Positions 1-8,658 of a DNA stretch of 64,000 nucleotides are shown here, one piece after another (the stretch's first letter is position 1; the number at the start of each line of letters is the position of its first letter). The notes beneath the pieces are model-generated. The model did no database searches, was not told the origin of the DNA, and worked only from the letters and a program-made list of their open reading frames with translations. This DNA comes from Variovorax saccharolyticus. Its GTDB lineage: Bacteria; Pseudomonadota; Gammaproteobacteria; Burkholderiales; Burkholderiaceae_C. The translations under genes were made by a program, and so were the position numbers. The stretch covers positions 901,414 to 965,413 of the forward strand of contig NZ_JASZYT010000002.1 in the NCBI RefSeq assembly GCF_030316765.1, written 5' to 3'.

Positions 1-356
1 GATTCAGGGGCGCACTTGAAATGGTAGATGGAAGCTACCTAAAACACCTGGCGACCGACCCTGTTCGCCTGCAGGTGATTCTCACTGGCGGGAGCTCCAA
101 GCTTACGATGATGAGCGACCTCGCAAAAGGATACATCGAAGTCAAAGGAATGAAAATCCGACGCGAGCTAGCAAATGCTGCCCCAGAATGGCTGGTCGAA
201 GAAGCGAGCGAAATGCATACGGTTTATCCACAGCTTGCAGTGGCAATTGGGGGTGCGTCCAGAGACCTGCCATCTACAGATTTTGGGCCGGAAGAGTTCA
301 TTCGTGTAACTCGACCAACGTATGTAGCGGGAAGCATGCGCGTGACGGGAACCTGA
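1..356 (+). CDS. Hsp70/actin-fold family protein, C-terminal part (5' end outside window)
   Basis: The frame is open from base 3 with no start, so the gene begins upstream. The visible 118 residues include VILTGGSSKLTMM, a typical phosphate/adenosine motif of Hsp70-like ATPases. Later comes YPQLAVAIGGA, commonly seen near the end of the ATPase domain in bacterial stand-alone Hsp70-like proteins. There is no long substrate-binding domain after it, so this resembles short Hsp70-like ATPases rather than DnaK. It converges on the GHKL ATPase gene. Its neighbourhood suggests a defence or stress role, but that is inference. Confidence 0.7.
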   Translation, partial: FRGALEMVDGSYLKHLATDPVRLQVILTGGSSKLTMMSDLAKGYIEVKGMKIRRELANAAPEWLVEEASEMHTVYPQLAVAIGGASRDLPSTDFGPEEFIRVTRPTYVAGSMRVTGT

Positions 357-499
357 TACGTCTGGGATTTGGCGACCTTGCGCGCACGATTGCCGGATTT
401 TTGGTCGCCAATTCCTTCGCGCACGAGTCTCAAAACTGAGTCGGCCGGGTCGGAATCAGCCCCATGGACGAGGGGCTGCTCCAACTCCGGCCTCTCTCC

Positions 500-2236
500 T
501 CACAGAACGTTTTTGACTTTGTTCAGCAAAGTGCCCAAGAACTGCCCCCAAAACTGGGTGAGGTCTCCGTACTGGTCAACTGGATTTGCGTGCATAGATT
601 CGGCCTTGCCATAGGCGATAAGGAGCAGCGACATAGCCTCCACACTGCGACGCGCCGCCTTCACTGCTTCGTCGCCGGACACCGTGCCGGGGTCTCGCTC
701 TGAGATTGCTTTCAGGGGCTCCCACATCTCGCGGTAGAACGGATGGCGCGTATTGAGCCGGATGATGACCTGGTCAGCAACGTGCGTGGTGCTCAGGAAA
801 ATATTCCCAGGAAAGCTAACCGACTCGATGACGAACGGCAGCGTCTTCTTGTCCTCGATGTACTTCTTCTGTTCCTCGGGCCTCGTGAAGCCGGCGTCTT
901 CTGCTAGCTCCTTAAGTGCGACTTCAGCTGGCGGCGTGTCCTCCTGCGGCTCCACGCGCGGCTTAGGCATGACCGCATCAACCTCCTTGACAGCGTCCAG
1001 GATGGCCGCGTGCTCCCCAGAGGCTTCGTGCTGCTCTCGGGCTGCGACGCCCCAGGTCTCGTCGATGAGCTTGCGTGCGGTCGGGATGTGCTTCTTCAGA
1101 TGCTCACGCAGCTTGTCGCGGAGTTCGCCATGCGGTTCCACGCCACGCTTCACGTTGCGAATGCCGAAATAGTCGTCCAGCTCTGGGTCAAACGAAACCT
1201 CGATGCCGATAAAGCGGTCCATCTCCTGCACACCGCCAGGAAGGATGCGAGGCACATTAGAGTAGGCCACTTCACGGTTCTTGCGGACGAAGCTGAGCGC
1301 ACCTTCGTTCTCTGGAATGCGCAGAGATTTGGCCAAGGTGTCACCGCCGAGGCCTCGGCGACGCAGGACCTCCTTGGGGTAGAGCGTCACACGCAAGTGC
1401 GCTGCGTGTTGGCCAATTTTTACGGTGTCCTCGCCAATTGTGGTTGCGCCGTAGTGATGCAAGACACCCTTCTTGAGGTCGTCACGCTTGTACTCTTTGT
1501 TGAGCACCGTATCGGCCCACGTCCGGTCCAACAGCATCAATGGGTCATGCGGGATGAGCAACGAGTCGTTGATGGAAATCTTGATACCCCCATCGAGGAA
1601 ATGTCGGAAGATGCGCGACAGTTCCTTTTCCAGCTCTTGGCGCAGCTCATTGAAGTCGCGCGCCGCGCGCCCTTCCTCCAGACGGTCAACGTTGGACCAA
1701 AGCACGACCGTGCCGGTTTCCTTAGGAAAATCCAGCTTTAGGTCAGCCGGAAGCTCTGCGGGCGCAGGCGCTTTCAACACAACCGACTTTCCCAAGCCCT
1801 CATCCACTAGCGCTTCATTGAGGTCAAAGTGAACATGAAGCCACTCCGAATCGGGCCGATTGCGACTCCATACGTCGATGCGGCGACCGAAGTTCAATGC
1901 CGCAAGCTTCGCGCCGACGCCGTATTTGCCAATAGTGTCTGAGCGCATGTATCGCGACGAGTAGCCCAATACCAGATAGCGATGCAGGATATCCGCCGGC
2001 ATACCGTCACCGTCATCCCGAATTGCGATGCGATGGACGCGCTTCTTTCCACGCTCCTCACTCTGTTCTAGCAGGACCGAGATATTGTTGGCATTGGCCT
2101 CTATGCTGTTGTCGATGACCTCGCCCAAGGCCGTGGGAAGGCTGTGGCCAGAATCGCGGAGCGACAGCAGTGCCTGTCCCGTCTGAATCATGGCGATATC
2201 GGCGGTTGCGCTCGTGGGAGTATCAACAGTAGTCAT
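500..2236 (-). CDS. GHKL (MORC/Hsp90-type) ATPase
   Basis: A 578-residue protein with a clear Bergerat-fold ATP site near the N-terminus: N-box ALGEVIDNSIEAN (about residues 36-48), G1 box DDGDGM (about 74-79) and lid motif GKYGVGAKLAAL (about 103-114). This pattern matches MORC, Hsp90 and MutL-type ATPases. The rest has no motif I recognise. It is the last gene of a minus-strand operon behind a GIY-YIG nuclease gene (9-base gap) and a small gene, divergent from sspBCDE. MORC-like ATPases recur in prokaryotic defence islands, where they are thought to drive DNA conformational change. A role as an ATP-driven partner of the nuclease is inference. Confidence 0.85.
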   Translation of the reverse strand: MTTVDTPTSATADIAMIQTGQALLSLRDSGHSLPTALGEVIDNSIEANANNISVLLEQSEERGKKRVHRIAIRDDGDGMPADILHRYLVLGYSSRYMRSDTIGKYGVGAKLAALNFGRRIDVWSRNRPDSEWLHVHFDLNEALVDEGLGKSVVLKAPAPAELPADLKLDFPKETGTVVLWSNVDRLEEGRAARDFNELRQELEKELSRIFRHFLDGGIKISINDSLLIPHDPLMLLDRTWADTVLNKEYKRDDLKKGVLHHYGATTIGEDTVKIGQHAAHLRVTLYPKEVLRRRGLGGDTLAKSLRIPENEGALSFVRKNREVAYSNVPRILPGGVQEMDRFIGIEVSFDPELDDYFGIRNVKRGVEPHGELRDKLREHLKKHIPTARKLIDETWGVAAREQHEASGEHAAILDAVKEVDAVMPKPRVEPQEDTPPAEVALKELAEDAGFTRPEEQKKYIEDKKTLPFVIESVSFPGNIFLSTTHVADQVIIRLNTRHPFYREMWEPLKAISERDPGTVSGDEAVKAARRSVEAMSLLLIAYGKAESMHANPVDQYGDLTQFWGQFLGTLLNKVKNVL

Positions 2237-2245
2237 TTCAGTTCC

Positions 2246-2704
2246 TCAGGTTTTTGCAGCCGTCGCCATGGGGTCGGCGGCCACCGTGGGCGCAGCACTG
2301 GTGTTCAGGCTAGGGCGCAACAATTGCGACCATGCCTGACAGTCCCCCGTGCTGCAGAAGGGGCAACTGTTGGGTTCCCCGGCCGGTCGGGCCGGGTGAA
2401 TCTGGTTTATGAGCTCGGCAGTCATACGCAGGGAGTGAAACCACGCCGACTCCAGCCGATATGCTTGCTGTGGAGTCTTACTGGTCTTCCACGCGACATG
2501 CGTGGCCGAGGGGAGCAGAGAGTGGCCGACCAAGCGAGTTTGGACGCAGTTGTCCGAGCGGCCCACATAGAACGGCATGCCCATCCTTAGCAGCACGTAC
2601 GCGCCAGGTCTGTCGGGCGGCACCAGCGCTCGAACGACTGAGGGCGTGGCCAGGAAGGCGAATTCCCGAGGCTCATCGAACAGGAGCTCAGCAGATGAGG
2701 CCAT
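2246..2704 (-). CDS. GIY-YIG superfamily nuclease
   Basis: A 152-residue protein with a GIY-YIG core: GAYVLL (GxY strand), FYVGRSDN (YVG strand), a basic helix TRLVGH, and a downstream ESAWFH whose Glu fits the metal-binding position. The core spans roughly residues 33-90. The C-terminus holds Cys pairs (CPFCSTGDC) that could bind zinc. The start overlaps the stop of the upstream small gene by 17 bases, and the GHKL ATPase gene follows after 9 bases, so the three are probably co-translated. GIY-YIG enzymes cut or nick DNA. Target and specificity cannot be read from the sequence. Confidence 0.8.
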   Translation of the reverse strand: MASSAELLFDEPREFAFLATPSVVRALVPPDRPGAYVLLRMGMPFYVGRSDNCVQTRLVGHSLLPSATHVAWKTSKTPQQAYRLESAWFHSLRMTAELINQIHPARPAGEPNSCPFCSTGDCQAWSQLLRPSLNTSAAPTVAADPMATAAKT

Positions 2705-3092
2705 GGGCGTCTCCGCTGCGCTGTTCGGCAGTAGTCAGCCAGAGCTCCGTCTGGACAAACCGTTCAGCAGCATGCGGGTGCAGCATCCCACGCCACGCCA
2801 GATAGCCCGAGCGAATAGGGTGACGCTCAAAGGAACGAGGTGCAGGTGGATTTTTGTCCGCAGATGGCTCGGCGATGAGCTTGGACCGGACCTGCAGCTC
2901 AATGAGACTTTTGGCCTCCGCCAACAATTCCTGCTCGGGGGCGGTCCCACGCGCACTCGCGCTGTTGAAAGCCAGGTCAAGGGCTCGTTCAGCGATGCAG
3001 TAAGGAGAGGAACCAGGACGATGCTTCGAAAGAAGCGCCTGGAAAGCAGCGACAGCGCGCGAATGCGCCTCGACGTCAGAGATGATGGTCAT
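2688..3092 (-). CDS. Unknown small protein, first gene of GHKL/GIY-YIG operon
   Basis: A 134-residue product if started at the ATG giving MTIISDVEAH at 3092. The frame stays open to 3212, but the upstream part is Arg/Cys-rich and not protein-like. I do not recognise a family. The N-terminal half looks helical and acidic-amphipathic. The C-terminal half carries Trp and His residues (YLAWRGMLHPHAAERF). It overlaps the GIY-YIG start by 17 bases, which argues that it is a real operon member, possibly an adaptor or regulator. Confidence 0.6.
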   Translation of the reverse strand: MTIISDVEAHSRAVAAFQALLSKHRPGSSPYCIAERALDLAFNSASARGTAPEQELLAEAKSLIELQVRSKLIAEPSADKNPPAPRSFERHPIRSGYLAWRGMLHPHAAERFVQTELWLTTAEQRSGDAHGLIC

Positions 3093-3373
3093 GGTTCGCC
3101 TTTGTGTGCACGACCGCCCCGTTGGGGTACAGCCACGCCTTACTCGACTACAAGCCGACCTATTTCTGCTGCTCCACCCCACAGGTAGAGCAACCCGGAC
3201 AGCGATAGGCACTCTAGAAGATGTTCAGCCAAGCGTCAATACAGGCAGTGTTGTTGAGCACCAACGATGCGAGGCGGCGAAGCGTCGCCAGCACAACCCC
3301 ACATAGCAGACCGCACGCGGCAGTGCGCCAGTTGACAGAGGTCGGGCTTGCCGAATGGGAGCAAGAAGTAGGA

Positions 3374-3393
3374 TACTGTTGTTTTATACAGTT
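3374..3393. promoter_or_regulatory. LexA (SOS) box between the two divergent defence operons
   Basis: The 20-base site TACTGTTGTTTTATACAGTT has CTG and CAG half-sites separated by exactly 10 bases with an AT-rich centre, as in the gamma/beta-proteobacterial LexA consensus CTGT-N8-ACAG. It lies 145 bases before sspB and 281 bases before the divergent small gene. A weak promoter reading rightward (TTGCCG at 3348 and GATACT at 3372) would place the -10 inside the box. Within the 446-base gap (3093-3538) I see no gene. LexA repression of one or both operons is inferred. Confidence 0.7.
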
Positions 3394-3538
3394 AGACCTG
3401 ATTCGGTCGGTGGCGGAGTCGCGTTCAAAGCGTCAGCCAATCGAAGTCATCCATCGATAGCCATGGACTATCCTCAAATAGTGAAGGTCTCGGCGCGACG
3501 ACGGACTGGTGAGGTCCTCCAGTTAAACTACCTTGTAA

Positions 3539-4459
3539 ATGATTCAGCTACCTTCCGAAGCCCCTCCGCAGTTCTCGGGGCATGAGACCTTCCCCCTGCG
3601 TCAGCTATGGCTTCGCAAGGCGTACGACGCAGTCATTCAGTTTGATGAGCCTGCCCCGCGTTCGGTGTTCGCAGACGAAGAGGCCATCGTGCGCTTCGGC
3701 GTGGGCAAGAACATGGCCATGTCCATTCGGTTTTGGGCGACGGCCTGCGGAATTATTGAAGATGAGGGGGGATACGTCCCCACTCGCCTCGGAGACCTGC
3801 TTTTTAACAGCAAGAATGGTCTCGACGAGTACTGCGAGCACCCTGCGACTACATGGCTGATGCATTGGCAAGCCGCAAGTACCCATGAGAAGACAACGAC
3901 TTGGTGGTTTCTCTTCAATCATGTCGTGCAGCAGGTATTTGACCGCGAGTTCATTGTGAATTCGCTCTCCGGGTTGGTGGCCGAGCACAAGCTCCGCATC
4001 TCAATGGCCACGCTCAAGCGTGACGTCGAATGCTGCATCCGAAGCTACGTGCCGCGCCTTGGGGGCGACTCTCCTGAAGAAATGAGTGAGCCCCTCCTCG
4101 GCGAACTTGGCCTCATTCAGCAGAACGCCAAGGGCGCCTTCGAATTTCGTCGTGGCTCTAAGCGCTCCCTGCCCGATGGCGTCTTTGCCTATGCACTATT
4201 GGACTACTGGGAACGCATGCCTCACGCTGGCTCAGTCATGGCATTTGACCGGGTGGCCTATGACTACGGCTCGCCCGGTCGCGTGTTCAAGCTTGATGAG
4301 AACGCAGTTGCGGACAGGCTGATGGCACTCGAGGATTTGACCCGTGGCCAAATTCAATGGACGGAGCAGGCAGGCATTCGGCAAGTGACTCGAAAAGACG
4401 CTGCGCTGAAGAGCCTTACCGAATACAAGTACAAGCTTCTGGAGAGTGCCTATGCGTAA
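3539..4459 (+). CDS. sspB: SspB-like DUF4007 protein (phosphorothioation component)
   Basis: A 306-residue protein opening with the DUF4007 signature FSGHETFPLRQLWL (about residues 13-26) and continuing FADEEAIVRFGVGKNM (about 45-60). In the SspABCD system, SspB is the DUF4007 protein, reported to nick DNA and to help place a phosphorothioate on one strand. It is the first gene of sspBCDE. Its stop lies inside the start of sspC (ATGCGTAA overlap), so translation is probably coupled. No strong ribosome-binding site precedes the ATG. No sspA is found next to it. Confidence 0.82.
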   Translation: MIQLPSEAPPQFSGHETFPLRQLWLRKAYDAVIQFDEPAPRSVFADEEAIVRFGVGKNMAMSIRFWATACGIIEDEGGYVPTRLGDLLFNSKNGLDEYCEHPATTWLMHWQAASTHEKTTTWWFLFNHVVQQVFDREFIVNSLSGLVAEHKLRISMATLKRDVECCIRSYVPRLGGDSPEEMSEPLLGELGLIQQNAKGAFEFRRGSKRSLPDGVFAYALLDYWERMPHAGSVMAFDRVAYDYGSPGRVFKLDENAVADRLMALEDLTRGQIQWTEQAGIRQVTRKDAALKSLTEYKYKLLESAYA

Positions 4460-7400
4460 GCAATCTCGCGCCGCTGGCACTGAAGCAAAGATGTTGTCAG
4501 ACGTCGTCACCATCTCTCGTCAATTCCTTCGCTCAGTTCGAATCGATACAGACGTCGGACGTGAAGATGCACTGTCCGGATACATTTGCCAGGGTACTGC
4601 GAGTTCTCTACTTGAGAACATGGCACGGCAAATCGCAGAGACTCGTCAGCGCGCATTCACCTGGACCGGCCCGTACGGCGGAGGCAAGTCGTCCCTTGCA
4701 TTGATGCTGTGCTCGCTGGTAGGCGGACAGCCGAAAGTTCGAGCAAAGGCAAAACAGCTTCTTGGTTTCAAGGACGGGAGCCCGGTCCACAAAGTGTTCG
4801 AAGCCAAGGGTGACGGTTGGCTGGTCGTGCCCGTAGTGGGCAAACGCGCTGACGTAGTCCAAGAACTTAGCGCTGCCCTGGCCAAGGCACGGGGTCTGCC
4901 TGTCAATCGCAAGAAGCAGCCTGACATCGTGGGTGAGCTCATCGAAGCCGCGGAACGCCACCCTCAAGGCGTCCTCGTAGTTATTGATGAATTGGGTAAG
5001 CTTCTTGAGGCGTCTGCTCAGGATGGAGGAGACATCTATTTCTTCCAAGAGCTCGCCGAAGCTGCAAGCCGATGCTCCGGAAAGCTGGTCATCGTTGGCA
5101 TCCTTCACCAAGCGTTTGAAGCCTATGCTTCGCGCTTGGGTCGGCAGTCACGCGATGAGTGGGCTAAGGTGCAGGGCCGATTCGTCGACATCCCGCTCGT
5201 TGCTGCTGCGGATGAGGTAATCGAGCTCGTCGGTAAGGCTATCACTGTTGAGGACCCGTCGTTTCCGGGAGAGGCTTCGAAGCTTGCAGACACGATTGCT
5301 GCAGCCATTCGCAATCGTCGTCCGGGAACGCCTGCGACACTGGCGGATTCACTACGTGCCTGCTGGCCGCTCCATCCAGTCACTGCCGCGTTGCTCGGCC
5401 CCATATCCCGGCGCCGTTTCGGCCAAAACGAGCGCAGTACGTTCGGCTTCCTAGCATCGCGCGAGCCGCTAGGCTTCGTGGAGTTCCTTAACGGCTATGA
5501 AGCGCAGTGGTTCACCATGTACGGCCCTGCCGCTTACTGGGACTACCTGCGCGCCAACCTTGAGCCCGCCATCGTCGCCTCCCCCGATGGGCATCGCTGG
5601 GCTCAATGCTGCGATGCGGTCGAGCGAGCTGAGGCCAAAGGCACTGATGTACACGTCAAGCTGACCAAGACCATTGCCCTGATTGAGATGTTCCGCAACG
5701 GGTCTGGCCTCGTTGCGGAAGGGCCTGTTCTTGCCGTTTCTACTCCTAGCGTGGACGAAGAGCAAATTCGCAAGGCTCTTGAGGAGCTTGCGGATTGGAA
5801 GGTTCTTATCGAGCGGAAGCACCTGGGTGCTTGGGGCATCTACGCCGGCTCGGACTTCGACATTGAAGCGGCCATCAACCTCGCGCGTGGTGAGATTGGC
5901 GAGCCGGACCTCGAGCACATCTCAACGCTAAGTGACCTGCAGCCTGTCCTCGCCAAGCGTCACTACCAAAAGACAGGGACCATGCGATGGTTCACCCGTG
6001 GAATTCTTCGATTGGACGGCATCGAGAGCGTCGTCGAGCACTTTGAACTCAAGGGCGCAAGCGCAGGGGCTTTTCTACTATGTCTCCCACCCCCTGGGCA
6101 GACCGTTCGGTCTGCGGAGCACCGCGTACGCCACACAAGCGCTGCCACGCGCATCAAGACGCTCTTGCTCGGCACCCCCAAGAACGCCGAACGCATTATC
6201 GAGCTGAGCCTTGAACTCTCTGCATCTCAACGCGTCATGAAAACTAGACCCGAACTCCACGGGGATTCCGTGGCACGTCGAGAAGTTATCGGCCGTATCG
6301 AGGCAATTCGAGCCTCTCTGGAGGAAGAGCTGGCCGACGCGTTCGAGCTTTCGAAGTGGTACAGCCAAGGGGCAGCAATCGAGACGAAGGGAAGCACAGT
6401 CCTTTCCGTCATTGCCTCAGACATCGCTGAAGAGGTTTACGAGAAGGCACCCCACATCTTTAGTGAGCTAATCAACCGTGAGGACCCCTCTAGCAACTCC
6501 GTGAAAGCTCGCAAGGACCTGATGAATCGCATGGTGACACATGCTCATCTACCCAAGCTTGGCTACGAAGGTTTCCCCGCTGATGCGGGGCTGTACTACA
6601 CGGTGTTGAACGACCCCGGGCTTCATCGCTCTCGCGGCGATGACGGCTGGAACTTCGGTGACCCGAATTTCAACTCGCGAGGAACGTCCTACGAGAACTT
6701 CTGGTGGCAAACCAACCACGAGCTTCTCACTGAAGGCAAGTCCCTCACGCTTGAAGAGCTTTACACCGACTGGGCACGGCCTCCGTTTGGCATTCGAGCT
6801 GGCGTAATGCCTGTCTTGTCACTTGCTTTCTACTTGGCAAACCGCTCATCCCTTGCCCTGTATGTGAACGGCGTCTTCACGCCGGACTTGACCGACGCAG
6901 TTGTCGACGAGTGGACACTAGACCCCGGCCGCATTCGCTTCCAGCACGTGGAAGCCTCGAGGGACAAGGCCAAGCTAGTTAACGCTCTGGCAAAAACCAT
7001 CTCGGAAAGGTCGAATACAGAAGTCGGTGCGGCGCCCCTCGACGTGGCACGCGGCTTGGTTGGACTTGTCGTCGGCCTGCCTGGTTGGACGAAGCGGACG
7101 ACCACCGTTTCATCGAGAGCGCAGCAAGTTCGCGCAATGCTGTTGAAGGCGAGCGACCCATTGCGGGTCCTTTTCTCTGACTTGCCTACGCTGCTTGAAG
7201 CACAAGACCCCGCTACGTTAAATGCGCGCCTGCAGGCGGTAACCGACGAGCTGTCTGGTGCTTACCATCGCATGTTGACGAGCGTGCGTGTTCACCTGAT
7301 GGAAGCGCTTGACCATGGCGAGCGTCCGCTGGAAGACCTGCGGCAGCGGGCTACCACGGTGAAAGGCATGTCCGGCGACTTCAAGCTTGATGCATTCGCG

Positions 7401-7802
7401 ACGCGTCTTGAGACCTACGACGAGTCAGACGAGACTGTTGAGTCACTCATCAGTTTGACTATTGACAAACCTCAAGCCGCGTGGGTCGACAGAGACATTG
7501 ACGCTGCGATGGCAAAGCTTGCTGAGTGGGCAGTGGACTTCCGAAAAGCGGAGACCATGGCCCCGCTACGTGGCCGGCCTTCGACTCGTCGCGTGATTGG
7601 GGTTGTCTTCGGTGCAAGCCATGGCCAAGACGTCACGGGCTTCGTGGATATCTCTGAGTCAGATACACCTGCCATTGACCGCTTGGTGAAGCAATTCTTG
7701 GCTGAAGCCCAGGGCGAGCGTAAAGAGGTCATCCTGGCAGCGCTGGCGGAGGCCGGGGCAATGATGGTTAAACAACAGAGCAAGGGGAAGAAGAATGGCT
7801 GA
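4452..7802 (+). CDS. sspC: SspC-like P-loop ATPase (phosphorothioation component)
   Basis: A 1116-residue protein. Walker A is GPYGGGKSSLAL (about residues 73-84) and Walker B is VLVVIDELGK (about 174-183). The large remainder matches the size of the ATPase partner encoded between SspB and SspD. I prefer the ATG at 4452 over an in-frame GTG at 4446. It overlaps the end of sspB by 8 bases. Its own stop overlaps the sspD start (ATGGCTGA). In known systems SspB, SspC and SspD act as a complex, with SspC hydrolysing ATP during DNA remodelling. Related large ATPases occur in BREX loci, but the neighbours here fit Ssp. Confidence 0.8.
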   Translation: MRKQSRAAGTEAKMLSDVVTISRQFLRSVRIDTDVGREDALSGYICQGTASSLLENMARQIAETRQRAFTWTGPYGGGKSSLALMLCSLVGGQPKVRAKAKQLLGFKDGSPVHKVFEAKGDGWLVVPVVGKRADVVQELSAALAKARGLPVNRKKQPDIVGELIEAAERHPQGVLVVIDELGKLLEASAQDGGDIYFFQELAEAASRCSGKLVIVGILHQAFEAYASRLGRQSRDEWAKVQGRFVDIPLVAAADEVIELVGKAITVEDPSFPGEASKLADTIAAAIRNRRPGTPATLADSLRACWPLHPVTAALLGPISRRRFGQNERSTFGFLASREPLGFVEFLNGYEAQWFTMYGPAAYWDYLRANLEPAIVASPDGHRWAQCCDAVERAEAKGTDVHVKLTKTIALIEMFRNGSGLVAEGPVLAVSTPSVDEEQIRKALEELADWKVLIERKHLGAWGIYAGSDFDIEAAINLARGEIGEPDLEHISTLSDLQPVLAKRHYQKTGTMRWFTRGILRLDGIESVVEHFELKGASAGAFLLCLPPPGQTVRSAEHRVRHTSAATRIKTLLLGTPKNAERIIELSLELSASQRVMKTRPELHGDSVARREVIGRIEAIRASLEEELADAFELSKWYSQGAAIETKGSTVLSVIASDIAEEVYEKAPHIFSELINREDPSSNSVKARKDLMNRMVTHAHLPKLGYEGFPADAGLYYTVLNDPGLHRSRGDDGWNFGDPNFNSRGTSYENFWWQTNHELLTEGKSLTLEELYTDWARPPFGIRAGVMPVLSLAFYLANRSSLALYVNGVFTPDLTDAVVDEWTLDPGRIRFQHVEASRDKAKLVNALAKTISERSNTEVGAAPLDVARGLVGLVVGLPGWTKRTTTVSSRAQQVRAMLLKASDPLRVLFSDLPTLLEAQDPATLNARLQAVTDELSGAYHRMLTSVRVHLMEALDHGERPLEDLRQRATTVKGMSGDFKLDAFATRLETYDESDETVESLISLTIDKPQAAWVDRDIDAAMAKLAEWAVDFRKAETMAPLRGRPSTRRVIGVVFGASHGQDVTGFVDISESDTPAIDRLVKQFLAEAQGERKEVILAALAEAGAMMVKQQSKGKKNG

Positions 7803-8637
7803 ACGTCACGTTCTGGGACTTTCTGGCGGCAAGGATAGCGCCGCACTTGCTGTGTACATGAGCCTGAACCATCCCGAGATTCCGCTGGAGTATTACTTCA
7901 CGGACACAGGCAAGGAGCTACCCGAGGTTTACGAATTCCTGGGGAAGCTTGAAGGGTTTGTCGGACGCAAGATTCACTATCTGAACCCGCATCGAGATTT
8001 CGACTTCTGGCTGAGAACATATAACAACTACCTTCCCTCACCCAGGACACGGTGGTGCACGCGCAAGCTGAAGCTTGAACCATTCAAACATTGGATTCGG
8101 CCGTCTCTAGAAGCGGGCGACACGGTCTACAGCTATGTGGCTATCCGCGCCGATGAAGAGCATCGCGAGGGAATGGTCGCCCAACATGAAAACCTTATCG
8201 TCAAGATGCCGTTCCGTGAACATGGCGTCGATAAGCCAGGTGTGTTCGAACTGCTCGAAGGCTCCGGCCTCGGCCTACCCAAGTATTACGACTGGCGCTC
8301 TCGCTCAGGTTGCACCTTCTGCTTCTTCCAGCAGAAAGTCGAATGGGTACGTCTGAAGGAACACCACCCCGAGGCTTTTGAGGCTGCCAAGGCGTACGAG
8401 AAGAATGCCCTTGAGCACGGGTCGCCGTTCACCTGGAGTCAAGGAGAGCCGCTGACGGACCTAGAACAGCCTGAGCGGGTTGCAGAAATCATGACCGACT
8501 TTGAGAACCGCAAGCAGCGTGAGTTGGCACGTCGTAAGCCCAACCCACTGCGTGTAATCCCCATCGAACCAGTTGACATTGACGACCTGTACCTTGAAGA
8601 CGAAGGCGGTGGAGCCTGCCTCGTATGCCACAAATAA
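7795..8637 (+). CDS. sspD: SspD-like ATP-pyrophosphatase / PAPS-reductase family sulfur transfer enzyme
   Basis: A 280-residue protein with the PP-loop LSGGKDSAAL (about residues 9-18), which adenylates the target in this family. Cys residues fit an iron-sulfur or sulfur-relay site: WCTRKLKLEPF (about 84-94), GCTFCFFQQ (about 170-178) and the terminal CLVCHK. DndC and SspD share this fold and help install sulfur in the DNA backbone. The gene overlaps sspC by 8 bases and is followed after 21 bases by sspE. The sulfur donor should be a cysteine desulfurase (SspA or a host IscS). None is encoded in this window. Confidence 0.85.
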   Translation: MAERHVLGLSGGKDSAALAVYMSLNHPEIPLEYYFTDTGKELPEVYEFLGKLEGFVGRKIHYLNPHRDFDFWLRTYNNYLPSPRTRWCTRKLKLEPFKHWIRPSLEAGDTVYSYVAIRADEEHREGMVAQHENLIVKMPFREHGVDKPGVFELLEGSGLGLPKYYDWRSRSGCTFCFFQQKVEWVRLKEHHPEAFEAAKAYEKNALEHGSPFTWSQGEPLTDLEQPERVAEIMTDFENRKQRELARRKPNPLRVIPIEPVDIDDLYLEDEGGGACLVCHK

Positions 8638-8658
8638 CTCGAACTTCAGGAGAATAAC

